NCBI GenBank assembly: GCA_017397065.1
Contig: JAFQKE010000028.1
Location: forward strand, 1 to 64,000
DNA: 64,000 bases
Reading direction: 5' to 3'
From: Clostridia bacterium
GTDB lineage: Bacteria; Bacillota_A; Clostridia; Oscillospirales; Acutalibacteraceae
Position numbers and translations under genes: made by a program. Shown piece after piece: positions 1-8,649 of the stretch; the first letter of the stretch is position 1, and every line of letters starts with the position of its first letter. The notes below the pieces were generated by a model. The model saw only the letters and a list, made by a program, of their open reading frames with translations, was not told the DNA's origin and searched no databases.

Positions 1-141
1 AGCATATTTTGTCCTCCGTTCATGGTTTCTAGTCAATTCCATTTTAACGGATTTTTTCCAAATATGCTCTACTTTTTTATTTTATTTTTAATTTTTCTTC
101 GTAGGCTCTACTTGGTTACCCCAACATTTATTATAGAGCCT
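1..141. terminator. Possible terminator region downstream of the SPFH gene
   Basis: This stretch follows the stop codon of the minus-strand SPFH gene. It holds a 9-bp inverted repeat (TAGGCTCTA / TAGAGCCTA arms around 101-110 and 134-142) separated by about 23 bases, followed on the minus strand by an A/T-rich run. A second 9-bp inverted repeat pairs 1-9 (AGCATATTT) with 60-68. Neither is a strong canonical terminator, and the left one may continue outside the window. No convincing gene is seen here. Confidence 0.35.
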
Positions 142-181
142 AATTATGCCGAAAAAGCATTCTTATTGCAGATTTTTTGTT

Positions 182-1135
182 TTATAAATATTTATCACAA
201 CAGGGATCGGAGGTTTTTTTAGCTACTGATTCTTCGGGAGCGGAATTAGTTGTATCTCCGAGACCCGATATTTCAGAAAACAAGACATTTGACTTTGCCA
301 TATCTACGGCATCACTTGGTATGATGATTTTAGATGCCTTGCCGTTTGATAACGCAACAAGCGCCTCATATTTTTTCATTTCAAGAACGGCTGAATCCAC
401 CTGTGCATTTTTTAGCTCACGAGGACCATCAGCCTCTGCCTTTTTAGAAAGATATATGGCCTTTGCTTCGCCCTCGGCACGTGCTATTCTGGCATCTCGC
501 TCACCCTCTGCGGCAAGAATCATTGCCTGTTTGTCGCCCTCGGCACGTGTGATTGCCGCTGCTTTATGACCCTCTGCCTGAAGCAAGGTTTCACGGCGGT
601 CACGTTCTGCCTTCATTTGTTTTTCCATAGCATTTTGAATCTCTGTTGGGGGGATGATATTCTTTAATTCAACTCGATTTACCTTAATGCCCCATTTATC
701 GGTTGCTTCGTCAAGAATCTCGGTCATCTTGGCATTTATTGTATCACGTGAGGTAAGAGTGCCATCAAGCTCTAACTCACCAACAATGTTACGAAGTGTG
801 GTTGCCGCAAGGTTTGAAAGAGCCGAAATAGGATTGACTGCACCATAAGCATAAAGCTTTGCATCATAAACCGCATAATAAATAACGGTATCAATCTGCA
901 TAGTAACATTATCTTTTGTAATAACGGGTTGAGGCGGTGAATCAAGCACCTGCTCTTTAAGGGTTACTTTTTTTGCAATTCTCTCAATAATAGGAATTTT
1001 AATATGGATTCCTGCAGACCAAGTTGTTTTGTACTTACCAAGAAGTTCAACAACAAACTCGTGTGCCTGCGGAACGATTCTTACATTAACAATAATGATC
1101 AATAATACTGCTGCCGCTATAATAAGTGCTACCAT
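182..1135 (-). CDS. SPFH-domain (stomatin/prohibitin-like) membrane protein
   Basis: The 317-aa product starts with one N-terminal hydrophobic segment (about residues 2-20). An SPFH/Band 7 domain follows (about 20-190), including the family-typical stretch YKTTWSAGIHIKIPIIERI and KEQVLDSPPQPVITKDNV. Next is an Ala/Glu/Lys-rich helical region (about 190-240) rich in AEGE/RAEGD repeats. The family forms large oligomeric cages at the membrane and often works with NfeD-type partners or proteases; no such partner lies beside it here. It is monocistronic, with its own promoter and an AAGGAG-type ribosome site before the ATG. The C-terminal tail after about residue 290 is not conserved-looking. The family is certain; the cellular role is not known from sequence. 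Confidence 0.9.
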   Translation of the reverse strand: MVALIIAAAVLLIIIVNVRIVPQAHEFVVELLGKYKTTWSAGIHIKIPIIERIAKKVTLKEQVLDSPPQPVITKDNVTMQIDTVIYYAVYDAKLYAYGAVNPISALSNLAATTLRNIVGELELDGTLTSRDTINAKMTEILDEATDKWGIKVNRVELKNIIPPTEIQNAMEKQMKAERDRRETLLQAEGHKAAAITRAEGDKQAMILAAEGERDARIARAEGEAKAIYLSKKAEADGPRELKNAQVDSAVLEMKKYEALVALSNGKASKIIIPSDAVDMAKSNVLFSEISGLGDTTNSAPEESVAKKTSDPCCDKYL

Positions 1136-1166
1136 TTTTACATTCTCCTTTTTGTTTTATATTTTT

Positions 1167-1195
1167 ATTATATCATAAACGGTGATTTTAATCAA
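1167..1195 (-). promoter_or_regulatory. Sigma-A-type promoter of the SPFH gene
   Basis: On the minus strand TTGATT (1190-1195) and TATAAT (1167-1172) are separated by exactly 17 bases, about 30 bases upstream of the SPFH start codon. The spacing and the perfect -10 box support a housekeeping promoter. Confidence 0.75.
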
Positions 1196-1281
1196 TATTT
1201 TAACATAAATGTTTTTTAAAATCCGCTCTGATAAACATTATATGCCAAAAGTTAATATTATATTAAAATTTTAAAACACAA

Positions 1282-2940
1282 TCAGCAACTTGTAATTTCA
1301 AACGGTATACGTTTTAAAATATATTTTCCGTCTGCTTGTTCATCATAATCCACATAAGCACCGCATTTTTCGCCATAGAGCAAAAATACATTTCGCATTA
1401 CGCCCTTTTTGCGGCGTGTTTTTGGATTTTCCTCAAGGAACCTTTTAAAAGCCTTTAAATTTTTATCGGGAACTATGAGTGATGACGGCAAAACCGAGCT
1501 TTTTACCGATGTTGCAATATCTGAAATAAGAGCGTCTCTAAGGGCTTTGCAATCTGCACCAAAAAACTGATAAAGCAAATTCACATATTCATTAAGCGGT
1601 TTGCTATCATTACCCGTAAACATTCCAAGCTCGGTTAAGGTATCAAATGGGTTTCGCTTTTGAACACCAAAAATCAGCTCATTTGTACGACTGAATCTAC
1701 CGCTGCCAACAAATCTATCCAACGCATTTTCGGTGAAATGAAGAGTTTTTAAATCCTTATCATCCATATAAGGCGTAGACGAGACCTCATAAGGCGGAGT
1801 GCAACAAAATTCACAGGGGTATTCAGCCGCTTTTTCACGCATATCCGCACCGTGCAAAAGCTTTAAAAATCCAAGCTGAAGCATATCGGCACCAAGCGAA
1901 AAGGCAAGATTAAAACCCTCTCTAAAAGTGACATAATCCTCAAACGGAAGTCCTGCAATAAGGTCAATATGAATATGAATATTTTTCATCGCACACAGCC
2001 GTTTAATATTACTTTTTAAAAGCTCTACATCGGTTTTTCGGTTAATGGCAGACAAGGTTTTTTTGCTAAAGCTTTGTATGCCTATTTCAAACTGAATAAG
2101 TCCTTTAGGGGATTTTTCAAGCAGAGAAAAATCCTCCTCCCTTAAAAGGTCTCCCCCAATTTCAAAATGAAAGCAGACTCCTTTTGGGATTTTTATACCA
2201 TAATTTTCAATAATAAACTGCCAGAGCTCATATGCTCTTTTTTTGTTTGCGTTAAAGGTGCGATCTACAAATTTAATGATTTTGCTACCCGAATTTGCAA
2301 GGGTTAAAATATCTTCCTTGGCTCGCTCCATTGGAAAAAATCTAACCGAGCCAAGCCTGCCCGAAAGGCAAAAAGCACAGGAAAAAGGGCAACCTCTACT
2401 TGTTTCAATGTAGGCAATTCTGCCATTTAGAGAAGCTAAAAACTCATCACCATAAGGGCTTTCGGGAATAAGAGTGGTAGCATGTGGCCTGCTTATGTGG
2501 ATTTTATTTTCACTCTTAAAACAAAGTCCCGAAACAAGTGCTAAATCGTCACCATCATAAACGCAATTAACAAAGTTAACAAAAGGCTCCTCCCCCTCGC
2601 CCGAGATAATATAATCAATATAATCCTCTCTTAACAGCTGACCTGCGTTATACGAAACCTCAGGGCCCCCAAGGAGAATTTTAACGCCCTTTTGGTGCAG
2701 CTTTTGGGTAAGAACTTTAACACTCTCAATATTCCATATGTAGCAGGAAAAAGCCACAATATCGGCATTTTTTGAAAGTATTTTTTCATAAAGAGAATTT
2801 ATTTCTTCATTCACCGTACCCTCAAAAACATCTACCGAGATTCCGGCCTTTGCCGATTTTTTGGCACTGTAATAGAGGTACCAAGGGGCTAAGGATGAGT
2901 GTATGTACTGTGAGGCTAATGACACGATTAAAACTTTCAT
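1282..2940 (-). CDS. B12-binding radical SAM protein with DUF4080-type C-terminus
   Basis: The 552-aa protein has an N-terminal cobalamin-binding-like Rossmann domain (about 1-150; LLGGPEVSYNAG near 90). A radical SAM domain follows, with the 4Fe-4S motif C184-x3-C188-x2-C191 in SRGCPFSCAFCLSG, and then a C-terminal region like DUF4080. Such proteins are widespread in anaerobes, but their substrate is generally unassigned. No DxHxxG cobalamin motif is obvious, so B12 binding is inferred from family architecture only. Its ATG overlaps the trmB stop by four bases (ATGA), so the two genes are translationally coupled. Function beyond radical SAM chemistry cannot be deduced. Confidence 0.85.
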   Translation of the reverse strand: MKVLIVSLASQYIHSSLAPWYLYYSAKKSAKAGISVDVFEGTVNEEINSLYEKILSKNADIVAFSCYIWNIESVKVLTQKLHQKGVKILLGGPEVSYNAGQLLREDYIDYIISGEGEEPFVNFVNCVYDGDDLALVSGLCFKSENKIHISRPHATTLIPESPYGDEFLASLNGRIAYIETSRGCPFSCAFCLSGRLGSVRFFPMERAKEDILTLANSGSKIIKFVDRTFNANKKRAYELWQFIIENYGIKIPKGVCFHFEIGGDLLREEDFSLLEKSPKGLIQFEIGIQSFSKKTLSAINRKTDVELLKSNIKRLCAMKNIHIHIDLIAGLPFEDYVTFREGFNLAFSLGADMLQLGFLKLLHGADMREKAAEYPCEFCCTPPYEVSSTPYMDDKDLKTLHFTENALDRFVGSGRFSRTNELIFGVQKRNPFDTLTELGMFTGNDSKPLNEYVNLLYQFFGADCKALRDALISDIATSVKSSVLPSSLIVPDKNLKAFKRFLEENPKTRRKKGVMRNVFLLYGEKCGAYVDYDEQADGKYILKRIPFEITSC

Positions 2941-3602
2941 TTTTTAAGGTAGGCCTCCAACCTGTAAATCGGAAAACCGAGTGAAGAAAATCTTGCCTCA
3001 TACTCGGTTACAATATTGCCCTCAAAATCGCTGTTATGCAAATCAAGCGAGATGTTTTTAAGTGTAAAACCATAATCGCTTAGCTTTTCAATCGAAAACT
3101 CAAAAAATTGACGGTTATCGGTTTTTTGGTGGATTTCGGCAGATTTTTCCATAAGCCCCTCATAAATCTTTAAAAAATGGGTGGCTGTAAGGCGGTGCGA
3201 GGCATACCTCTTTTTGGGGAATGGGCAGGAAAAATTAAGGTAAATTCTGCCTATGCTACCGGGCTTTATGTACTTTGGCAGATACTCGGCGCCGCAGTTT
3301 AAAAAGTAAACGTTAGGCAGCTCCTCACACTTTTTGCAGGCGGCATAAATAACGTTGTCATTTTTCTCCACAGCAAGATAGTTTATGTTTTTGTTCTGTT
3401 TTGCAATCTCTAAAACAAACTGACCCTTTCCGCAACCTATCTCTAAGTGGACGGGATTATTATTTTTAAAAATCTCATAAAAATCCATATACTCAGGCTT
3501 TTCGGCCGCTTTGCGATAATCCCTTTCCTCGCTGTATTTCACAAGCAGATTGTTAAGAGACATTATTTTATTTTCTAAATTTTTCTTTCTTCTCATTCTC
3601 AT
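2937..3602 (-). CDS. trmB: tRNA (guanine-N7)-methyltransferase TrmB
   Basis: The 221-aa SAM-dependent methyltransferase makes m7G46 in the tRNA variable loop. It begins with the family-typical basic MRMRRKKNLENK. It carries the SAM-binding motif LEIGCGKGQFVLEIAKQN and the catalytic-region segment YLNFSCPFPKKRYASHRLT, where the usual NFPDPWPKKRHAKRR is recognisable but altered (SCPF for DPWP). The length is normal for the family. The start follows an AAGGAAA ribosome site. It is first of a two-gene unit with the overlapping radical SAM gene. Confidence 0.93.
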   Translation of the reverse strand: MRMRRKKNLENKIMSLNNLLVKYSEERDYRKAAEKPEYMDFYEIFKNNNPVHLEIGCGKGQFVLEIAKQNKNINYLAVEKNDNVIYAACKKCEELPNVYFLNCGAEYLPKYIKPGSIGRIYLNFSCPFPKKRYASHRLTATHFLKIYEGLMEKSAEIHQKTDNRQFFEFSIEKLSDYGFTLKNISLDLHNSDFEGNIVTEYEARFSSLGFPIYRLEAYLKK

Positions 3603-3637
3603 AAGCAGGATTTCCTTTAAAAATATTTTACAAAATA

Positions 3638-3666
3638 ATTATAACATTTTACGAATAGAATCGCAA
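3638..3666 (-). promoter_or_regulatory. Promoter of trmB and the radical SAM gene
   Basis: On the minus strand TTGCGA (3661-3666) and TATAAT (3638-3643) are separated by 17 bases, about 36 bases upstream of the trmB start. Confidence 0.6.
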
Positions 3667-3724
3667 GGTCGGTTTTCTATTTTTAATCTGACGGACATTA
3701 TTTTTAATTAACGCTCTTTTACTA

Positions 3725-3753
3725 TTGACTTTTAATAGCTTTTGATGTATCAT
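3725..3753 (+). promoter_or_regulatory. Promoter of the MFS transporter gene
   Basis: TTGACT (3725-3730) and TATCAT (3748-3753) are separated by 17 bases, ending about 31 bases before the start codon chosen at 3785. Confidence 0.6.
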
Positions 3754-3784
3754 TTCATTGATTTTTTTAAAGGCGGTAATAAAT

Positions 3785-5038
3785 ATGGAAAAATCAAATA
3801 TCAAAAGGCTTAAACTTGCCTGCTATTCCTCCAGCGTTGGAATGGCGGTTATAGGCAATCTTCCCCCTGTTTTGTTCTTATCCTTTAATGAGCTTTATGG
3901 GATTTCATTTACTCTTTTAGGCCTTTTGGTTCTTATAAATTTTGTAACTCAGCTATCAATAGACCTTATTTTTTCATTTTTTTCACACAAATTCAATATT
4001 CCCAAGGTTGTAAAGCTGATGCCGGTTATAACAATTTTGGGGCTTGTGATTTTTGCCTCATCTCCATTTGTTTTTTCCGGATACGAATATGTAGGGCTTA
4101 GCATTGGTACTGTGATTTTTTCTTGTGCGGCAGGACTTGGTGAGGTTTTGTGCAGTCCGATTGTAGCCGCTCTTCCGGCAAAGGACCCCGACAGAGAAAT
4201 GAGCAAGCTACACTCTATGTACGCTTGGGGCGTTGTTGCAATAATAATTATAAGCACCCTTTTCCTTTACATATTCGGCAAGGAAAGCTGGCCTGTTTTA
4301 ACCCTTATATTCTGTCTGCTTCCGGCTTTTTCGGCATTTTTGTTTTTCGGTTCAGAAATACCCGAATTTAAAAATGAAGGCTCGGGCGATAAAATAGGTT
4401 CTCTTATAAAAAACAAAGCGCTGTGGGCATCGGTACTGGCAATCTTTTTTGGCGGTGCGGCCGAATGCACTATGGCACAATGGAGTTCGGGATATTTAGA
4501 GCAAGCCCTTGGAATAGATAAGGTCTGGGGCGATATTTTTGGCGTTGCAATGTTCGGTCTTACACTTGGTCTTGGCAGAACTCTTTATTCAAAATTCGGC
4601 AAAAATATCGGAAGAGTTTTAACACTTGGCGGTATCGGTGCTGTGCTGTGTTACCTTACTGCGGCACTAACCTCCAACCCTCTGTTAGGTCTTATGGCCT
4701 GCGGATTTACAGGCTTTTGCACATCTATGCTGTGGCCGGGTAACCTTATTGTTGTGGCCGACCGATTCCCCTCGGGCGGAGTTTTTATCTACGCTATGAT
4801 GGCGGCCGGCGGTGATTTAGGCGCCTCGATTGCACCGCAGCTTATAGGAATCATAACCGACTTTGCCGAAAGCTCACCAAAGCTCTCCGCCATTGCAAAC
4901 GGTTTGGGGCTTACGGGAAATCAGCTCGGTATGAAAATCGGTATGATAATAGGTGCTCTATTCCCTCTTATGGGTATAATTTTTTACTCTCGGTTCTGGA
5001 AAAGAAAAAGAGTAAAAAAGAAAATAAAAGCAAATTAA
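3785..5038 (+). CDS. Major facilitator superfamily transporter
   Basis: This is a roughly 417-aa polytopic membrane protein with many hydrophobic segments (about 12 expected) and a basic C-terminal tail (KRKRVKKKIK). The open frame continues upstream to 3758. The ATG at 3785 is preferred because AAAGGCGG (3769-3776) lies eight bases before it and the upstream ATG sits against the -10 region. Segments such as LHSMYAWGVVAI and the charged cytosolic loop in the middle fit the MFS fold and vaguely recall FucP-like sugar permeases. The convergent fucosidase gene makes a sugar substrate plausible, but this is inference only. The substrate is unknown. Confidence 0.85.
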   Translation: MEKSNIKRLKLACYSSSVGMAVIGNLPPVLFLSFNELYGISFTLLGLLVLINFVTQLSIDLIFSFFSHKFNIPKVVKLMPVITILGLVIFASSPFVFSGYEYVGLSIGTVIFSCAAGLGEVLCSPIVAALPAKDPDREMSKLHSMYAWGVVAIIIISTLFLYIFGKESWPVLTLIFCLLPAFSAFLFFGSEIPEFKNEGSGDKIGSLIKNKALWASVLAIFFGGAAECTMAQWSSGYLEQALGIDKVWGDIFGVAMFGLTLGLGRTLYSKFGKNIGRVLTLGGIGAVLCYLTAALTSNPLLGLMACGFTGFCTSMLWPGNLIVVADRFPSGGVFIYAMMAAGGDLGASIAPQLIGIITDFAESSPKLSAIANGLGLTGNQLGMKIGMIIGALFPLMGIIFYSRFWKRKRVKKKIKAN

Positions 5039-5079
5039 AATTATAAAAAGATATAAAAACAAATCTCTTATAAAGCACA

Positions 5080-5130
5080 AACCCTGCAATAAAAATGCTT
5101 TTTTCGCATTTTATTGCAGGGTTTTATTTT
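5080..5130. terminator. Bidirectional intrinsic terminator
   Basis: A long hairpin pairs CCCTGCAATAAAAATGC with GCATTTTATTGCAGGG (one bulged A), with T-rich tracts on both strands. It lies between the convergent MFS and fucosidase genes and can serve both. Confidence 0.9.
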
Positions 5131-5153
5131 TATTGATGTAATTTATGTTTTCT

Positions 5154-6416
5154 TTATTCGCTCACATAAAAGGCTTTTATGCTTTTTATAACCGCTTCGC
5201 CGTTAGATTTTAAAATCTTAACTATTATTTTATTGGTAGAAATAGCTGGGAAACGACAGATTGCTTTATGCCCAATATATTTACCTTTATAAAGGGTGCA
5301 AAGATAATTATAGAGGGGTATTTCACTATAAATTTCAAATTCCTCCACTCCTTCACCCTCTGTTATATCCTCTTCAATAACCACAGTATCTACTAAAAAT
5401 CTACCGGGATAAGAAGTGTTTGAATGTGTTTTTAAAAAAGGAACTTCAAGGATATATTCATTTTCCTTTGCTTTAAACTCACCAAAGGGTAAGGGATTCC
5501 CGTAGCGTTTTCTAATCTCTGTACCAAATTCTAAAAGGCGATTTGCATCCTTTTTTGGCAGAAGCCCACGACTATCCGGACCTATATTCAGCAAAAGATT
5601 ACATCCCCTGCCAACAGAATATTCGTAAATTCCCATAAGCTCTTCCACAGATTTTACGGTATCCTCATTGTCCTCACAATCAAACCAGGTGTCCCGCATT
5701 CTCATGTCGCACTCACGTGGAAGAAACTTAAAATCCCCTGCACTTCCACTCAAGGTATTTTTTTCAGAAAGCTGTACCACATAAGAGTGTATATCGGCAT
5801 AGCCTTCCTCGTTTCCTACCCACAATGTATCGGCATCCCACATATCAAAAAGCAAGATTTCGGGCTGAAGACGGCGGATTTCTGCAACAATTCTTTCCTT
5901 ATCATATTCGTGCCCGTCAGAGCCACAACCATCAAACCACAAATAATCTATTTTTCCATAGTTTGTAAGCAACTCTGATATTTGATTTATAAAATAATCG
6001 TCATATTCTTTAGGATTATCAAACTTGATCTTGCCACCCCACTGTGCAGGTGAATAATAAAGTCCCACTTTCATGCCACACTTATTACAGGCATCTACGT
6101 AAAGGGCAACAACATCACCCTTGCCACCCATCCAGGGGGTATTTGCAACCGAATAATCAGTATATTTTGAAGGCCAATTTGCAAATCCATCGTGATGCTT
6201 GGTGGTAAGGATTGTATATTTTGCTCCTGCTTTTTTAGCGGTGCGTATCCAACTGTAAATATCCAGCTTTTCTGGATCAAATTTTTCGGGCGGCATCTCT
6301 TTACCATCCCAGTCCTTATGTCCGTGATAAAAGCTTCTTATTCCGAAATGAAAAAATATTCCGAACTCCCAATTTAAAAACTCCACCTGTCTATTACTAG
6401 GTTTGATTTTTACCAT
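5154..6416 (-). CDS. Alpha-L-fucosidase (GH29 family)
   Basis: The 420-aa protein aligns throughout with the GH29 catalytic barrel: WEFGIFFHFG and AKYTILTTKHHDGFANWPSK near the N-terminus, then YLWFDGCGSDG, whose Asp matches the GH29 nucleophile position, and GCNLLLNIGPDSRG near 290. GH29 enzymes release L-fucose from glycans. No signal peptide is present, so a cytoplasmic enzyme acting on imported oligosaccharides is expected. A GTG nine bases upstream is in frame, but GGGGAG lies eight bases before the ATG at 6416, which is the better start. It has its own promoter and convergent terminator. Some GH29 members prefer other deoxy-sugars, so the exact substrate is uncertain. Confidence 0.9.
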   Translation of the reverse strand: MVKIKPSNRQVEFLNWEFGIFFHFGIRSFYHGHKDWDGKEMPPEKFDPEKLDIYSWIRTAKKAGAKYTILTTKHHDGFANWPSKYTDYSVANTPWMGGKGDVVALYVDACNKCGMKVGLYYSPAQWGGKIKFDNPKEYDDYFINQISELLTNYGKIDYLWFDGCGSDGHEYDKERIVAEIRRLQPEILLFDMWDADTLWVGNEEGYADIHSYVVQLSEKNTLSGSAGDFKFLPRECDMRMRDTWFDCEDNEDTVKSVEELMGIYEYSVGRGCNLLLNIGPDSRGLLPKKDANRLLEFGTEIRKRYGNPLPFGEFKAKENEYILEVPFLKTHSNTSYPGRFLVDTVVIEEDITEGEGVEEFEIYSEIPLYNYLCTLYKGKYIGHKAICRFPAISTNKIIVKILKSNGEAVIKSIKAFYVSE

Positions 6417-6436
6417 TTTTATCACTCCCCACTGTG

Positions 6437-6465
6437 ATTATACATTTGCGTAATTTTATTGTCAA
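6437..6465 (-). promoter_or_regulatory. Promoter of the GH29 gene
   Basis: On the minus strand TTGACA (6460-6465) and TATAAT (6437-6442) are 17 bases apart, a perfect consensus. The start codon follows about 20 bases after the -10 box, leaving a very short leader. Confidence 0.8.
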
Positions 6466-6506
6466 GCCTATTTTACGAAAAATAAACAAATAATTTAATC
6501 AACCGC

Positions 6507-6535
6507 TTGAAAATATTTTAAAATACTAGTATAAT
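6507..6535 (+). promoter_or_regulatory. Promoter of the CobW-type GTPase operon
   Basis: TTGAAA (6507-6512) and TATAAT (6530-6535) are separated by 17 bases, with the spacer made of A/T runs. I do not see a convincing Zur-type operator palindrome around it. Confidence 0.65.
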
Positions 6536-6567
6536 TATTGTATCTGATTTTGAAAAGAGGACTTTTA

Positions 6568-7698
6568 ATGACTAAAATTGATGTATTTTCAGGATTTTTG
6601 GGTGCCGGTAAAACCACCCTCATTAAAAAACTGATTAAAGAAGCCTACAAAGGCGAAAATCTTGTGCTTATTGAAAACGAATTTGGTGAAATAGGCATCG
6701 ACGGCGGATTTTTAAAGGAAGCCGGAATAGAAATTAGAGAAATGAACTCGGGCTGTATTTGTTGCAGTCTTGTGGGCGATTTTGATACCTCTTTAAAGGA
6801 GGTTTTAACCCGCTTTAAGCCTGACAGAATTTTAATCGAGCCGTCGGGCGTTGGAAAGCTCAGCGATGTTATAAAAGCGGTAAGCGGTGTACTTAGCGAT
6901 GAGGTTGTTTTAAACAGTGCAACCGCCGTTGTAGACGCCGTTAAATGCAAGATGTATATGAAAAACTTTGGCGAATTTTTCGGCAATCAGATTGAACACG
7001 CAGATTGCATTGTTCTTAGCCGCACCGACCTTGCAGATGCCGCAAAAATCGCCGCCGCAACCGAGCTTATCCGCTCTAAAAACGAAAAAGCAACCATAAT
7101 CACAACCCCTATCAATGAGCTTTCGGGTGCCGATATTTTAAATGCAATGGAGCAAAGCGAAAGCATTGATTCGCTAAAGGCTGAATTAGAGCAGGAGCAT
7201 CATCACGAGCATCACCATCATCACGAACACGGTGAAGAGTGCACCTGCGGTTGTCACGACCACCACCACGAGGGTGAACATCATCACCATCATCACCACG
7301 AGCACGGTGAAGAATGTACCTGCGGTTGTCACGACCACCATCACGAGGGCGAACATCATCACCATCATCACCACGAACACGGCGAAGAATGTAACTGTGG
7401 TTGTCACGACCACCATCACGCAGATGATGTATTCACAAGCTGGGGCAAAGAAACTGCCGAAACCTTTACAAAAGCTCATATTGAGGCTATTCTTGCCGCC
7501 TTTGATGAGGGCGAATATGGCAGTATTCTACGTGCAAAGGGCTATGTTAAGGGCGAAGATGGTTGGATTTACTTTGACTATGTTCCCAGTCAGGCCGATA
7601 TAAGAAGCGGTGACGCCGCCGTTATTGGCAGAATTTGTGTTATAGGTGCTGATATAAATGAATCGGCTCTGGCTACTCTGTTTTCTTTGGAGGACTAA
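6568..7698 (+). CDS. CobW/COG0523-type G3E GTPase with His/Cys-rich repeats (probable metallochaperone)
   Basis: The 376-aa protein has the G3E Walker A GFLGAGKTT (residues 9-17), the switch region IENEFGEIGID, and the COG0523 signature GCICC (62-66), a metal-binding site. Between G domain and C-terminal CobW domain lies a His/Cys-rich insert (about residues 208-290) made of three units of about 25 residues, each ending in a C-x-C-G-C-H-D-H-H-H block. The family hydrolyses GTP to load zinc, cobalt or other metals onto targets. The start at 6568 follows AAGAGGA; an upstream ATG at 6538 lies next to the -10 box and is rejected. The next gene follows after three bases and encodes a related protein. 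The metal is not certain; zinc is the usual guess. Confidence 0.9.
   Translation: MTKIDVFSGFLGAGKTTLIKKLIKEAYKGENLVLIENEFGEIGIDGGFLKEAGIEIREMNSGCICCSLVGDFDTSLKEVLTRFKPDRILIEPSGVGKLSDVIKAVSGVLSDEVVLNSATAVVDAVKCKMYMKNFGEFFGNQIEHADCIVLSRTDLADAAKIAAATELIRSKNEKATIITTPINELSGADILNAMEQSESIDSLKAELEQEHHHEHHHHHEHGEECTCGCHDHHHEGEHHHHHHHEHGEECTCGCHDHHHEGEHHHHHHHEHGEECNCGCHDHHHADDVFTSWGKETAETFTKAHIEAILAAFDEGEYGSILRAKGYVKGEDGWIYFDYVPSQADIRSGDAAVIGRICVIGADINESALATLFSLED
7195..7426 (+). repeat. 75-bp tandem repeat encoding the His/Cys metal-binding insert
   Basis: Three in-frame copies of a roughly 75-bp unit encode a run of histidines, then HGEEC, then a CGCHDHHH block. The second and third copies are nearly identical at DNA level, so copy number may vary between strains. 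Confidence 0.9.
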
Positions 7699-7701
7699 TT
7701 T

Positions 7702-8649
7702 ATGCAAATACCTGTTTACCTTTTTACAGGATTTTTAGAGGCGGGCAAGACCAAATTCATTCAGGAAACAATGGAGGACGCCCGTTTTAACAATGGTGAG
7801 AAAACCCTTATTCTTCTTTGCGAAGAGGGGCTTGAGGAATACGAGCCTAAAAAATTCTCATCCGACAAGGTTTACATTGAGGTTGTTGAAAATGAGGAGG
7901 ATTTATTCCCTGCCCTACTTAAATCTCTACTAAAAAAGCACTCCGCAAAGCGTGTGCTTGTGGAGTACAACGGTATGTGGAGTCTTGGCTCGCTTATAAA
8001 CGCTCTGCCCGAAAAATGGGTGGTTGCACAGGAATTTATGTTTGCCGATGCCAACACCATTATCGGCTACAACAACAATATGCGAAATCTGGTTGTAGAC
8101 AAGCTTCAAAACTGCGAGCTGGTTGTTTTTAACCGCTACAACGCCGATATTGATAAAATGGAGCTTCACAAAATCGTAAGAGGTGTCAACACCCGTGCCG
8201 ATATTGCTTATGAATATCCAAGCGGCGATGTGGAGTATGACGAAATTGAAGATCCCCTACCTTTCGACCGTGATGCCGAGATTGTTAAGGTGGAGGATAA
8301 GGATTACGCATATTTTTATCGTGATGTTTCGGAGCATTTGGATTTTTACAACGGCAAAACCGTTAAATTCAAGTGTGTTATTGCAAAAAACAAGGAGCTA
8401 AACGCAACTCAGCTTGTTATTGGACGTCACGTTATGACCTGCTGTGTGGATGACATTACCTTTGCCGGCTTTTTGCTTATAGGTGAAGAAAAGACCGTTG
8501 CACAGTATAACAGTCGTGACTGGGCAATGGTTACTGCCGAGCTTAAGGTGGAATACAACAAGCTGTACGGTAGACAGGGACCTGTGCTTTATCTTAAGGA
8601 TATTGCCCGCACCTCCCTCCCCGAACAAGAAGTTACGACCTTCTATTAA
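7702..8649 (+). CDS. CobW-like GTPase domain fused to a YcgQ/DUF1980-type domain
   Basis: The 315-aa protein starts with a G3E-like domain whose Walker A is intact (GFLEAGKT, 10-17). The GCICC metal motif is absent and the NKxD-like motif is reduced to FNRYN (143-147). From about residue 205 the sequence changes to a beta-rich region with YNGKTVKFKCVIA, VIGRHVMTCCVDD and GPVLYLKDI. This resembles the soluble C-terminal domain of YcgQ (DUF1980/TIGR03943), a protein that normally pairs with the YcgR permease. The gene is co-transcribed with the GTPase upstream. A role in metal-linked transport or protein loading is inferred. The YcgR permease partner is not in the window. Confidence 0.75.
   Translation: MQIPVYLFTGFLEAGKTKFIQETMEDARFNNGEKTLILLCEEGLEEYEPKKFSSDKVYIEVVENEEDLFPALLKSLLKKHSAKRVLVEYNGMWSLGSLINALPEKWVVAQEFMFADANTIIGYNNNMRNLVVDKLQNCELVVFNRYNADIDKMELHKIVRGVNTRADIAYEYPSGDVEYDEIEDPLPFDRDAEIVKVEDKDYAYFYRDVSEHLDFYNGKTVKFKCVIAKNKELNATQLVIGRHVMTCCVDDITFAGFLLIGEEKTVAQYNSRDWAMVTAELKVEYNKLYGRQGPVLYLKDIARTSLPEQEVTTFY

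Noticed and set aside
22..222. Plus-strand ORF at the window start
   Set aside because: Phe/Leu-rich frame in an A/T-rich intergenic stretch running into the SPFH gene antisense, with no ribosome site.
7186..7603. Long ORFs in other frames over the His-rich repeat (minus 7186-7479; plus 7232-7603)
   Set aside because: They are by-products of the repeated codon pattern in the CobW gene and encode Val/Met- or Thr/Ile-rich low-complexity sequence.
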